64,000 nucleotides of DNA from Rhizoclosmatium globosum (taxonomy: Eukaryota; Chytridiomycota; Chytridiomycetes; Chytridiales; Chytriomycetaceae), in NCBI GenBank assembly GCA_002104985.1, contig MCGO01000021.1, forward strand, positions 124,001-188,000, given 5' to 3'. The position numbers were made by a program, and so were the translations under genes. Below are positions 12,201 through 23,923 of this stretch, in pieces. Positions within the stretch are counted from its first letter, which is position 1. Every line of letters begins with the position of its first letter. The notes beneath the pieces are model-generated. The model ran no database searches. It saw only the letters and a list, made by a program, of their open reading frames with translations, and was not told the DNA's origin.

Positions 12201-15200
12201 TCGTATCGTCATCTTTGATGTTCTCAATTCCAAATTTCGAAGCAAGGTCTTTCGGATCTTCCCACTTTTTGGAATCCTGAAAACCATCGATTAACATGTT
12301 TGTAATAAACGTGTATAAATTACCAAGAAGTTCATCAAATTAAACAGTTCTCGCATATTGTTCTGCAACGGTGTTCCCGACAACACAACCTTGTGTTCCA
12401 CCTTGATATTGTTCATCAAGTTTCTGAATGTCTTGGACTCGTCATTCTTGAGTCTGTGCCCCTCGTCACACACCAACGCTGCAAATGGGATATCGCGGAA
12501 CAAGCTGGACTCGTTCATCATCATTTCATAGTTTGCAAGGAGAACATGGAACCGGAAGCGAGAAGATCCTTTGGGGCCATTAATTTCGTAGTCACGAATC
12601 ATCGTTCGGTCCGTTTTGGTTCCGGTGTAGTGAACTGCGACGATCTCTGGCGCCCACTTGGCAAATTCGTCCTGCCAGTGACCAATCGTGATAGATGGAG
12701 CCAAGATCATAAATGGATATTGGTTGTGTAGCGTAAATAAGGCGTTGATGAAGGAGACTGGAAAAAGGTTAGAAATATTCTCGAAACTACTGGAAACACA
12801 CCAATCTGGACTGTCTTTCCCAATCCCATTTCATCAGCCAGAATGCAAGGAATATTTTTGGTCCACTTGTACATGAGCCAGTTCAGTCCATCAATCTGAA
12901 ATGAAGTGGTCAGCATAGTCAACCGGAAAAAAGCAACCTTACCTGATAATCTTTCAACACTCCATTCTTGACAAAGTCCGGCTGCTCGGTAAACTCAACA
13001 AACTTTGGCTTAAGTGAACTTCGATCCTTCCTCTTATCATATACACCAATAATATTCCGCTTCTTCCAACCTTCAAAGGCAGTTTTCAAACTGGGATACA
13101 TTTCGTCCTCCACCTTTTTTTTGAACCACTCATCACTTCCTTCCTCAATACCATCCATACGACCCTCCTCGTAAATATCAGGAACCTCCTCCCACGTCAC
13201 ACAGTCATACGCCAAGTTATCCCACTTGACATAAACTGCATCGACATCTTCCAACTCAAGCTTGCGAATATCGGTACCAGACTTAATCCCTTCCTTCCCA
13301 TTCATTTTGATATCCAAGATCTTGTCAGCGCGTAACCACGCTTCCAACACAACATCTTTAATTTCTTTAGCTTTGACGCCGGTGACAGGTTGCTTTACAA
13401 CACCATGGTTAAGCTGCTGCCAATCCTCCAGTTTGTCTCGCAAAAAGACTCCAAGTTTCGCCTGACACGTCTTTTGGCCTTCGACCCAACGTGCTGGGAC
13501 CCATTCGTTCCATCGATGTGAGAGCCCTGCAAACTTAATATAATACTCCCGCCGAGTCTTTTTCGCTGACGCTTGAGGAACACCATCAACAACCATATCG
13601 GAATCGTCTACGTTATCAATGACCACATCTCTCAATGTCAAGATAGTCTCCACGTCTGTATCCCATTTACAACATTCGAAACATGTCCAATGATGTGTGT
13701 AAAATCCAGGACTTCCTAACGGCTTACGGGATGTGGGAGGATCCGCGAGATCCTGAAACGATTTGGCAGGATATTTCTTGACAAGACAAGAAAGGTGAGT
13801 AATTACTTTACAACGTTGGCAACGGAATAAGGGAGTAACTTCATCGGCATGGAGAGATTTGATGGGTTTTGGTTCGTCTTCTGAATCATTTGGCACTGGA
13901 CTTGGGTCGTCTGTATCTGGAGCTTCAAACAATGGAGGTTTCTCACACAATTCACAGAGGGGAAGATTCAAAGCGTAACAGTCGCTGCATTGAAAGTCTT
14001 TCACTTCGAAGCCAATCTGTTGAGCGTTGTGGATATGCTTTTCCTTGTCTTTTTTTGAGGGCTTCGAATAACAGTTTTCATGGCACTGAGAGGCACAAGT
14101 AGAGCATGGGAGAAGTGGACCAGAAGCACCCATGATATCTCGATCTTTTTCTTGCGGTTGTTTTCATCGGGTCCTTCTCCTATTTTGGAGGTTCAGTGGT
14201 TTGAATCGATAGGATATAGAATGAACGAACCACAACGATGACACTCAGCGTGGTGAGTATTCAGGCCAACAGGGCGGCTATTCCGTCTATCTGTCTCCTC
14301 TTCCTCGTCGTCATCTTCATTATCACTGCCATCTTCATCGTCACCCCTGAGATCAATCTGCATCTCATCACCGCTTTCATCTCCATCTTCGTCGTCATCA
14401 TCGTCGTCATCTTCCCCGTTTCTGTGCCGTTTACTCTTTCCATCCTTTTTGTCGTAATCTACCTCTTCGTCTTCATCCTCTTCTTCTTCATCGCTATCTT
14501 CAATCAAGTTTGCACGTTTGGCAGCACCACCACTGGAAGCAGGTTTACTACTTTTGGTTCCACTGCGGGTATTTCGTTTCTTGTTTTCAACGCGCCGAGA
14601 AACTTGAGCTTCTTTGCCCCGCCGTCTCGAACTAGTACGCGTAGTAACCATTTCTTCATCTTCATCTTCGTCGTCGTCATCTTCGTCTTCGTCATCCATC
14701 TTAGATTTCCTCCTTCGGGTTGAACGGGTTGATTTGGAGGCAGGAGACTCTTGGTCAGGATCATTATTGTAATCTTCAACTAGTTTGATAAGACGTGAAT
14801 CCTTGTTAATTTCGGCGAGAGGAATCTTTGTTGTCGCATCAATACCAGTAACGTACAATACAGTACAAGAATAAACCCACCTTTGCCTGCGAGCCATCAT
14901 TCCAAAGCACATTATAAACAACGCGACCAGATTTTTCCAAATGCTTTCCAAGAATCTTTTTCGGTTTCCGTCGCTGAGCCTTTTCCAAATCGAGTTCGTC
15001 AAAGTCGTCTGAAAGAGCGTCTTCTTCCTCGTCGTCTTCCTGCTCGTCCATGACAAAGTCTTCATCGCCTTTTTCGGACAAATTGATTTGGATTTCATCG
15101 ACTTCTTCGTCATCGGCGTCGTCGACGGGTTCTGCTTGTGCATCGTGTTTGGCCGAAGTCTTTGAGCGTTGTTCGAAGGCCTTGACCAGTTCGGCGCAGT

Positions 15201-15437
15201 TGAAGATGTCGGCGGCGGCAACCCACGTCATTTGGTCGGAGTTGTTTTCCTGGTTTGGGAAAGGGTGTTAAGCGAGAGTGCTGATTGGCAGTAGTAATTG
15301 ATAGCTACCCATTTGACAAGGTACTCAGTAGAGCGTCCGTCTGAACTCTTACGCGAGTCCAGAATGTGTTCTACTTTGTGGAATTCTTTTGTTTCGGGAA
15401 TCGGTGGTGGTGGTGGTGGTGCCTCGGACGTGCCCAT
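9208..15437 (-). CDS. Chromodomain SNF2 helicase (Mi-2/CHD or Mit1-like remodeler)
   Basis: ATP-dependent nucleosome remodeler, 1,867 aa. Thirteen exons fit in phase: 15309-15437, 14881-15249, 14231-14825, 14150 down to 12943, 12802-12895, 12324-12757, 12181-12276, 11934-12133, 11633-11888, 11416-11584, 11277-11363, 10406-11226 and 9208-10353. Order: chromodomain (about residues 18-70), a possible second chromo-like strand (140-166), a long acidic/lysine region (190-350), Cys/His clusters of PHD type (about 355-525), two more chromo-like segments (565-590 and 670-700), the SNF2 ATPase with DEMGLGKT and DEGH (770-940), the helicase C lobe ending in [13 protein letters not shown] (to about 1215), and a low-complexity Gln/Pro tail. 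Two Cys-rich knuckles lie in the tail. The exon 3 donor is GTTCGT, weak but also used elsewhere in the window. Heterochromatin-type silencing is inferred from family only. Confidence 0.9.
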
Positions 15438-15767
15438 CTTAGTCGAAAGGGAGTTGGTTGTCTAGCAGAAAAAGAGGATGGAAGAAAGAAAGAGACTTTC
15501 TGAAGAAAAATTTCTATCTTCGGAAAAATGAGAAAATCAAGAAAGAGAGAGAAGAGAGAGAGAGAGGAGAAAAAAAATCGTGGTTCGTCTCCTTCATTCA
15601 TTTGGCTAATTAACAACAACCTGTTACCTTTCGACATCTGATAATGCCATTCCGATAACACAGAACACCAAGTATTAACCAACATTACATAAGTATCAAC
15701 CACTCTTAATTTCACTCAGCCCCCCCCATTCAAACGCGATACTGAATATACATGTACTCAATTTCCC
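15438..15767. other. Intergenic region upstream of the helicase gene
   Basis: 330 bp containing a purine-rich tract (about 15477-15580 on the plus strand, mostly AGA/GAGA), probably the promoter and 5' UTR of the helicase gene and the 3' UTR of the next gene. Nothing else is recognised. Confidence 0.4.
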
Positions 15768-17146
15768 TCAATGTCTCCCTTCGAACTCCCTTCTTGAACT
15801 GCTATACCTTCCAGCCTGCGATACAGGCGAAGGTGATCGACGCCGAGAATACCGCCCGCCACCTGCATTAAGCCTCTCACGTTCACCAACAGTTACAGCT
15901 TCTGGTGGTGGAGGTGGCGAACGTGCTCGTCGATACCCACTTCCAACATCATCTCTCACGCGCGTGTCATCTCTACGAATGGGAATTTCTTCCCGCCTCA
16001 AATCTTCACGTCTTGGAGGATATGCATCGCGTTGTCTGTCATCACGTCTCCCACTATCGCGTTCCATCTCCCGCCTGTCGCCATCACGACCACTACTCCT
16101 GTACCCATCCCGCAAATCATCCCGTTTGTAGCCATTCCTTTTACTTGAGCCATACCTATCTACTGGCGGTCGTTCCCCATCCATTCTTTTTGACCATTCA
16201 GGCGACCGATCCCCACCATGACGTTTCCACCCATACGTAGCATCTTCTCCAGGTCGAACTTCTGCCCTCGTATGGTCCGGTTGAATTTCTTCACGCCTGG
16301 TACGTATTTGTCTTTCGTCATCACCACCAACACGTTGCGGTCGTTCAAATGTATCGTTCCTGCGACTTCGCTTGGCTTCCCGATCAAATACAGGCGACCG
16401 TGTGCGTTGATATGGTTCACTATCGCGGCTTGAGCGATCAGGGAGACGTTCTGTTCGTGAGGGAGAAGCGGGACGAGGGCGGGGTGAGAATTCGTCCCCT
16501 CGTAATTGAAGTCTTGAAGGATGTATAGGCGGTTCCAGCTCGGTACGTGAATGAGATTCGTCACGTCGTGGAGGAGGAGACGGAGACCTGCGAACAGGTC
16601 GATCCTGTCTTGGAGAAGGGGACCGCCGTATAGTATGCCCATTCCTTCCGCCATCCTGATCCTCCGTAATCCCCAACAACCGCATCCTTTCCGGATTTAC
16701 CATCCCCGAAACAGGCCCCTCGCTAACCTCAACCCGAACAGGTGACCTCTCCGTCCTCTGCGGACTATCCCTCCGAACAACCTCTTCGGTCTCTTTCCTG
16801 GCATACGCAGCCCGAACTTTGATAGGATCCATATTCGCACCACTCCCAAAACCTCTTTGCTGCTGTCCACCCTTGGCTGCCTTCCTCCATCCCTTCCCCC
16901 ATCACGACCACGACCACCACGACCACCACGACCGCCACCTCCACCCACAAACTCCTCCCCAAACCCACGCCCTTGGCTCCCTTCGAATCTACTCCTACCA
17001 ACACTGTCAGGCCTCTTCCACCCCCCAACATCAACACCGTCCCACCTATTCGGTCCCTTCGCTTGAAACATGTTCCCATCACGATTGGAAAAGGCATCCT
17101 TGACTTCGCCCTCCTCCAGGTCAGTGATGGGAATCGCGTTGGACAT
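15768..17146 (-). CDS. Arg-rich disordered protein (RGG/RS-like), probably RNA-associated
   Basis: Predicted 436 aa as two exons, 16949-17146 and 15768-16880. It starts MSNAIPITDLEEGEV and is then almost entirely low complexity: Arg/Asp/Ser repeats with many RSPSP, RRD and DR dipeptides and no folded domain. Such composition is typical of splicing- or mRNP-associated proteins, but no family was recognised. The middle is uncertain: frame 1 encodes a perfect Gly-Arg repeat (around 16890-16945) that then fails to join the C-terminal frame. A 68-bp GT-AG intron (16881-16948) would remove the repeat and restore the frame; otherwise a one-base error in the GGT/CGT repeat must be assumed. Function unknown. 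Confidence 0.65.
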
Positions 17147-17258
17147 TGGCGAGAGGTTTTTGGTTTGGTTGATGAAAATAAATGGAAGGAAGAGAAAAGA
17201 ACTGATGAAAATAACGTTAATACATACTCCTCTTTTATTAAAATTCCTTACATTCGTC

Positions 17259-18266
17259 TTATTGGATTGAAGACTTGGACCCCTTTTTCCAACCACCAAC
17301 AAATGAATTGGGTCTTCGTAAAGTAATATTATCTCGAACAGAAGCATTCATTCCATCCAAATCCCCATCAACCAACGAATCCCGACTCTTTCCTTTCCGA
17401 AACAATTTTGAAAGCGAGTTTTTGAGGGACTGGTCTGCATGTCTCTTTTCACCATGCTTTTCAGGAGAGACTGGAGAAGCTGTTGGAGATTGTGTCTGTG
17501 TGATGGTGGTGTGGAGGGAGGAAACTGAGGAGGAAGGAATTACGTGGGAGAAGGACTTTGACTGAGGCGCCGAGTAAGAAGTACTGTAAGTTGGAGTATC
17601 CAAGTCCATAGAAGTTCCACGCGATGGATACGAATTTGGATGATGTTCGTTGTCACCTACCCCGTCACTGTCAGAATCGTCTTCATCGTCATCCACTTCT
17701 CCCTCATGGATCTCGTTCCCTCCTCCAATAGAATCGCGCATATCATATTCATTCCCTTCAGCTCTGTTTGACCTGTGCTGTGTAAAGACACGACCAATAA
17801 AAAGCCGTTTGCGCCTTTTACTCGCCACCGCTTCTTTCTTTACGCGTTCGATATCGTCCCATGTTACTTTTGCGCATGGTTTACTAGTTCTAATAGACGA
17901 GAGGAGAGACGAGTTTGTTGGAGACGGAGCGCTGTTGAAGGGTGGAGGCAGAGCAACGGAATCAGTTGAATCCGTTGGCGAATCCTCATCAACTTCAGCT
18001 TGTTCGTGTTCAACAAAGTCTGAGAGTTGCGCACACAAGATTTCAAGCGCCGAACGAGGGCGCTTTTGAGGAGGAGGTTGAGGCTTATTGTTGGGGTTGT
18101 TGATGACATCTGATTCGCGCTCTGAATCTGAATCTGCATCCGAGGAATAAGCTGATCCAAACGAGTGTCTAAGCGCGAGATTCTTCCCAACTTGAACCAC
18201 TTCAGCCGGCGAAAGACTCAGCGATGCAAAGTCAATTTGGGTGCTAGGTGTTGACGGTGAATACAT
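17259..18266 (-). CDS. Hypothetical Ser/Pro-rich disordered protein
   Basis: Single open frame of 335 aa with no recognised domain. It has acidic serine clusters (SSDADSDSERES; DDDEDDSDSDG), a Pro-rich spacer, a short conserved-looking helix with basic residues (KVTWDDIERVKKEA followed by KRRKRLFIG, possibly a nuclear localisation signal) and a basic C-terminus. It looks real because the frame is long and uninterrupted and lies 154 bp from the divergent SNARE start. The stop is 112 bp before the start of the next gene on the same strand. Role unknown; a phosphorylated nuclear or signalling scaffold would fit the composition. Confidence 0.65.
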   Translation of the reverse strand: MYSPSTPSTQIDFASLSLSPAEVVQVGKNLALRHSFGSAYSSDADSDSERESDVINNPNNKPQPPPQKRPRSALEILCAQLSDFVEHEQAEVDEDSPTDSTDSVALPPPFNSAPSPTNSSLLSSIRTSKPCAKVTWDDIERVKKEAVASKRRKRLFIGRVFTQHRSNRAEGNEYDMRDSIGGGNEIHEGEVDDDEDDSDSDGVGDNEHHPNSYPSRGTSMDLDTPTYSTSYSAPQSKSFSHVIPSSSVSSLHTTITQTQSPTASPVSPEKHGEKRHADQSLKNSLSKLFRKGKSRDSLVDGDLDGMNASVRDNITLRRPNSFVGGWKKGSKSSIQ

Positions 18267-18420
18267 TCTTGCGATTTGTTGACAACTATTCCTCAGATGA
18301 GAAACAGAGAGTTACTCTACACTAATAGTAGAAGCAAAAGACGCCCCAAACCCCCAATTTCAATTTCCACAAGGCCAACGAAACACCACCCAAAACACCA
18401 CCACCACCACCACCACTTTT

Positions 18421-19753
18421 ATGAGCTACCGCAACAACAACAGCAGCAACAGCGTCGGTGACTACAACGGCCGCAGATCCGCCGACGGAAGAGACGGCGG
18501 CAGAGACAGATCGCGCGACAGAGCCCGTGGCCATTCCTCAGCCTCAAACTACAACGCAAACAACAACTACAATTCAAACAACCAAGGCGGTGGAAAGTGG
18601 GCCTCCGCTGCCGCCGCCGCTGAAGAACACCAGCGCAGTGGTGGTCGCAGATACGATGGTTGGGAGAACGTGGATCAGGAGGAGGAGAACCATGGTGCGT
18701 TCCTTGCTTCCCTACATAATGGCCTATATGAATGTACTGACATGCATTTAAATGGAATCAATTAGACGACGAGGGCTGGCTCGCAAGAAAGACTAGAGCT
18801 GTTCAGAACGACTCCGTAAACACTACCCGAAGAGCCCTCCAGAAGGCCAGAGAAGCTGATGAAATCGCCGACAGGTCACTCAACAAGCTCAATGAACAGT
18901 CAGGTACTTATTGCCTCTGCATCTCTTTCCCTGTACGAGAACCAATATGTTGTGATTTTGGAGGCTCAACCAACCTCGAACCCCACGAAATTCACTGCAC
19001 ATTAATTGTAAACAAGTGGTGAATACGCAATTCACGAATGCTATCTATCCTTGAAGTGCCTCAAACTACCTCTACCCCTCAAACCCGCCTTAACCCCATC
19101 CGTTTCATCTTCATATACGCAACTCTAACCTCAAAACCCCCCCTCACCCAGAACAACTCCACCGCATCGAACACCGCCTCGACACCGCCGACTCCCACGC
19201 AAAAATCTCAGAAGCCAAAACAGCCGAACTCAAAGCCTTAAACCGCTGGTTCTTCCTCCCCACATTCGGCGCCTCCAAGAAAGCCAAAGCACAAGAAGAC
19301 CGCCTGAAAGAAGAAATGGCGGAAGCGGAACGCCGAGACGCTGAGCGTCGTGAAAATGTTAGGAACGGTGGGGGTTACTATTCTGGATCCTCTTCTGCTC
19401 GCGACCTCTCCATGCGTGAAACAGGTCGTGACAGATCACGTAATGGAAACGGAAGAGACCACCGGGGAGGCGGTGGTGGCGGTGGTGATGGATACGGATA
19501 CTCAAAGTCGTACTCCACTCCTGAAGGACTGGATCGAGATGAAATGGAAGATGAGATTGATAATAACTTGGATGAAATGAGTGACATGTTGCGCAAATTA
19601 CGTATGAAGGGACAGGTTATGGGACAGGAGATTGAGTCTCAGACTTCGCACATTCGAAACATCAATGACAAGACAGATATGGTACGGGATCGTGTTGACA
19701 AGGTGCACCGCGATGTCTCTGCCATCAGCGACAAGGGTAAAAAGAGAAAGTAG
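18421..19753 (+). CDS. SNAP-25/Sec9-type Qbc-SNARE
   Basis: Target-membrane SNARE that would pair with a syntaxin and a synaptobrevin in exocytosis. Exons 18421-18694, 18766-18903 and 19152-19753 give 337 aa. After a disordered Gly/Asn/Arg-rich N-terminus comes the first SNARE helix (DDEGWLARKTRAVQNDS through LNEQSEQLHRIEHRLDTAD), a linker, and the second helix (STPEGLDRDEMEDEIDNNL through VHRDVSAISDKGKKRK). No transmembrane segment, as in the family. The second intron (248 bp) is much longer than others in the window. A disrupted paralogue lies at 24.4-25.2 kb. Assignment as Qbc-SNARE is firm; equivalence to yeast Sec9 or Spo20 is not decided. Confidence 0.92.
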
Positions 19754-19902
19754 GGTGATTGACGCTAATTTTGGGGATTCATTTTCTGTTCTTTCTGCAT
19801 CACATTATAAAATATGCTGGATATGTTATTTTCTTATTTCGTAGCCGAGTTTATTGAGCTTCTTTTTCATCACACCCTACAGCCTTGCATAACTGACAGA
19901 AA

Positions 19903-21599
19903 TCAGTTGGTCTTAACCTTCTCCTTCACCAACAACGTCTCCTTGTTGTACAAAACAACCGCACTCAAAGCAACAAACCCAGCCATCATGCTAAACACAT
20001 TAGCATAGTATGGGAATGCGGCACTCAAGAACCGCGGGTACTCGTCATGTCTGAATGGGTGAATACTCACAACCTCCTTCTCATCCACCCAACTGTACCC
20101 TTCACGTCGCTTGTGCTCGACCTGGAACGTGAAGACTCCGTATACGTCTGGAGTCAGGAAGTTGAGGGAGTAGGTAGAGGTTGTGGCAGTTGTGGAGGTA
20201 AGGGAGAGGTTTTGGCGGATGTATGGGTCGAGCATGATGGCGGAGAATTGAATGGGGGTCTTGGATTTGTATGGTTGCCATTTGTCGTTTTGGTATTCGG
20301 AGAGTTCGATTTCGTATACCTACATAGGTGGTTCAATAAGACAAGTGAAGCGAAATTAACTTTTAGCGAACCAAATCTTCCTTAATTCTGTATGATCCGT
20401 GCTGCTGCTTCTCTGTTGGACGGTGGTGGAATGTCTTCTTGACTTCCAACACTCCCTTTTCTTGGAAGACCCACTTAGTCAACTCATTCACAAACTCAGC
20501 GTTGGCAGTCTTCTTGGACCTACACAAAATTAGATTCTGTCGCTTTTATACCAAAGATTGTAACATACTCGACAGTCAAATCCGCAAACTCGTTCTTGAA
20601 CAAATCAACACTTCCACTAAACACAACTCGAGCATTGTTTCTAGCCTGCAAAGCGCTCACAAGAACTAAAGTGCTTCCAACAAGGGCACTTGATGGAGGG
20701 ACGCCCTTTCCTTTTGTGCTTTCGAGGTAAGAGTAAGCGGTGGGGGATCCAACCAAGACAGGAACAATCAATGGGTTCTTTCCAGTCAATCTGTGTCCAA
20801 CACCCTTAAAAACAAGCGGAGTCTTTCCAGAAACAATTGACTTCTTCAAGGACGATGGAACAATCACAGTCTCGCCTAACACATAGGGTAAAACCCCCAT
20901 CATTAGCACACAAAACCCACAACATCCACAGTACGCACCAACAATGCGGTCCGCAACGACAACATCCGGTTTCGCTCCAATCGTGTTAAACGAGTCAAAG
21001 ACAGTGTTTCCCTTCTCGTCAAAGTCAGCGGACAGTTCAATCGCAATGTCACGGATCGTCTCTGACACTTTCGAGGACGCTGCAATCAACACGTTTCCAC
21101 CACGGTTCACAAAGTCGATAACTTTTGCTGGAGCGATGGATTGACCTGTGGTTGTATTTTAAATAAAAGGAGAGAGGCAATTTAGTATGTAGTTCGGAGG
21201 AGATGCATTCGCAAGACAGGGCTGGCTCTATGCACGAGATATGAAATAAGATAGAGATAACGCACCGGTCGCAGAGTCAGCGAGAATGAGCAAGTGGTGG
21301 TACACGAGCTCTTCCCACACAACCAAATGCGCATTATCATCGTTGACAGCCTTAATCGTCAAAGCAAAGCCTCGCTCTGTAATTTAAAATTGAATTATTA
21401 GATATGGATATTGGTAAGGGAGGTAGGAAAGGGGGTTCTTACTTGAGAGGGAGTCAAGGTACTGCGAGAACTCGGCCTTCTGGTCAAGCGCATTCAAGAC
21501 AACGAGCACCTTGTTTTCAGCGGTTTTCGCGGGTTTGGCTGAAACAACCGTTGCCAGGACTAGGGCAATGAGGCAGAGAAGTGCCTTCACTGCTTGCAT
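19903..21599 (-). CDS. WBP1: Oligosaccharyltransferase 48-kDa subunit (OST48/Wbp1)
   Basis: Non-catalytic subunit of the ER oligosaccharyltransferase complex for N-glycosylation. Six exons: 21443-21599, 21266-21376, 20939-21145, 20569-20875, 20372-20519 and 19903-20319; 448 aa, the usual size. It has a signal peptide (hydrophobic residues 6-21, then KPAKTAENKVLVVL), the Rossmann-like N-terminal part (DFVNRGGNVLIAAS), the family-typical LQARNNARVVFSGS, and one C-terminal membrane helix (FSMMAGFVALSAVVLY) with a short Lys-rich cytosolic tail. The third intron (63 bp) is a multiple of three without a stop and could be mistaken for coding sequence. The intron after RIKEDL uses a GTTCGC donor. It converges with the SNARE gene and is undamaged. 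Confidence 0.95.
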
Positions 21600-21728
21600 T
21601 TGGAGAGAAATTAATGGATAGTGTTAATCTACTTTACACACCAGTAACTTATCATCTGCTTGAATTCAATAATGTATTAAATCATATTCGCTCAGGTACA
21701 CGACACTAAAGGTTTAAACACCCGGATT

Positions 21729-23923
21729 TCAGATACCACCTTTCTCTGCTTTAGATTCCTCCAACGCAACACGATCATGAGCAGCCTTGAGAATCATTCC
21801 AAGTACATCTTTATAATCCTTTCCCTCAAAGCTACCCATGTACGCAAACTTGCCATCCCAGCACCACCCAGGGTTCGGATTTACTTCCAACAACTTAATC
21901 AACCCCCTTTTCTCACCGGGAGCCTCAAACCCATCACCACGTCCGAATTCGCATCGAAAATCGAATCGAGCGTAATCGCGACAACCGAATCGTTCCCACA
22001 AGACAATACAATTGTTCTTGAGCTCGGTTGCAACCTGTTCGCTGATTTTGGCTGGGAAATATGAGATTTCAGACCAGTATGGGGATGTTGGGTCCCATTT
22101 GCTTTCGAATCCAAGAATTGGCGCCATATTTCTTTCCAGAATCTTTGTGTAGTCGACTTCGAGGATGGGGAAGAAGTGGAAGCCTGTTGCGAGGTTTCCT
22201 ATCATACCTACACTGTATTCTGTTCCACGGCTGAGGATCTTCTCTTAGTTTCAAACAAAATATGGATATTAAACTCACCAGTACTCTTGAATAATGACAT
22301 CTCGAATTCCCAATCCGTTCAACTCTTTCATATAAGTTGTAACCTCATCAACGTTATTTACAATCGACCGTGTCGTAATTCCAAGAGAATTGTCGCCTTT
22401 GATTGGCTTTATGAATGCTGGGTACTTGATTTTTCCTTGATGACCTTGTCCAGCTTCGCAATATTTCCAACAGCTGGGGTTTGGACATCCGTAAAAAAGA
22501 ATGTTTCTTTGGAGTTGGAACTCCCAACGCGTGCGCAGTTCTGTTCACAATTCCCTTGTCATAGCAATAAGCAAGGCAATTCGGACCAGCTCCAGAATAC
22601 GGAAGTCGAAGCATCTCTAGTGTGGCGGGGACATGCAGTTCCTTCAAAGCATCGTTATCGTACCCTTCATCACACAGATTAAAGACGAAATGTTTCTTAT
22701 CCTTTGGTAGTCTTTTCATAGTTTCATGCAAGGGGAGTGGGAATCCAGAATGTCAGGTTTGTTCCGGAGTATACCCAAGAGTGGAAAGAGCCGCGAACAA
22801 TTTGTCGCGTGTTATAAAATCTTCTGCATTCCAAGTGTTATTGAGCTTTCCAATACATGGTTGCGACGGGTCCCGAGAAGCAAGACCAGAGATTCAAACT
22901 TGAAGTTGTCGATTATACCAGGTGCTTTAACGATAGCAGAGCTACTAGCTTCAAGAGCTCCATCAGCGTTACTTGAACCTGGTTTCACAGCCGTAACAAT
23001 CATCCGATGAGCCATCATCCCCAAATCCTCCTGCCGTTTACTAACTTCATCCGCAACATTCATTTCCCCAACACTCCCCCACCCACAATTCAAATCAAGA
23101 GCAACAGGCACAACCTCCAATCCAGCAGCCTCCACCATTAAATTCAACTCTCCACGACTATACAACCGCTCCTGATAAAACTGGTCCCGAACAACACCCC
23201 GATCCGTAAGCGTAATCACTTCCCGAGAACTCAACCGCAATTTATCAGGACTCAATTGCCGCTCACGACAGACAAAAGTAGAATCATCAACCCACTCCCA
23301 ACTCCGTTCAACAAAATGTTCACGCATGTACCCACCGTCCGTTAAATCCAACACAACCCTGCCACCAGGCGCCAAGACTCTCGTAATTTCAGCAAGAACG
23401 GCGCGGTCTCCGTCTTCCACTTTGAAATACCCAAAGGATTTCCCATGACCATGATAAAGTCAAAGTGGTTGTCGGGGTACGGGATTTTCCTGCAATCGCC
23501 GACAGTGAAGGTAGGTACGTTCTTGAGCTTTGCTTTCTTGGCGCGGTCGGAAGCAAGGGAGACAAGATACCCGCTTTGGTCGTGTCCAAAAATCTGGAGG
23601 TGTGGATATGTCTTGGACAAGTGAAGCGTGTGACGACCCTGTCCACAACAAAGATCCAAGATCTTGGAAGGTTCTAAAACACAGAGAAAATAAACAGAAA
23701 CAAAGGAGTTGTAAGATGGATGTGCGCGTTAGGTTTGGGTAATACAAAGAAAACGAAGATAAACTCAACTATCAGTCCTCGTAAAGATCCTCTTAATCTC
23801 AGGATCACGTTCCAAAATCCCTACCTCCTGCTTTGTAACTTCCGGGTCCTCAACAACATCCCCATCCGTCTTCAAGTACATGGAATCATTAAAAACCTGC
23901 GTCCACCATTCCGCAGGAACCAT
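21729..23923 (-). CDS. SAM methyltransferase fused to D-Ala-D-Ala-ligase-like ATP-grasp enzyme (frameshifted)
   Basis: Two enzymes in one gene. Exon A (23770-23923) and the start of exon B (22279-23673) encode a class I methyltransferase: motif I is ILDLCCGQGRH, followed by IFGHDQSGYLV, the FDFIMVMGN strand and LAPGGRVVLDL. Exon B then changes to an ATP-grasp ligase (KLNNTWNAEDF, FVFNLCDEGYDND, PYSGAGPNCLAYCYDKG), ending in exon C (21729-22212) with RDYARFDFR and the Mg2+-binding LEVNPNPGW. At least five breaks occur in exon B, near 23437, 22870, 22760, 22490 and 22425, each curable by single missing bases, while the protein text between them is well preserved. The start is uncertain: ATG 23923, or an extra exon from ATG 24105. 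It presumably makes a methylated amino-acid or peptide-like product; the product is unknown. Confidence 0.75.

Noticed and set aside
14238..14723. 161-codon plus-strand hydrophobic frame
   Set aside because: Antisense of the acidic repeat in the helicase; the Ile/Val/Phe-rich text is the reverse reading of GAT/GAA triplets, not a membrane protein.
20876..20938. Extra Cys-rich loop in OST48
   Set aside because: This 63-bp stretch is open in frame but has GTGCGT...TTAG ends and splits a conserved block; the family has no such loop, so it is an intron.
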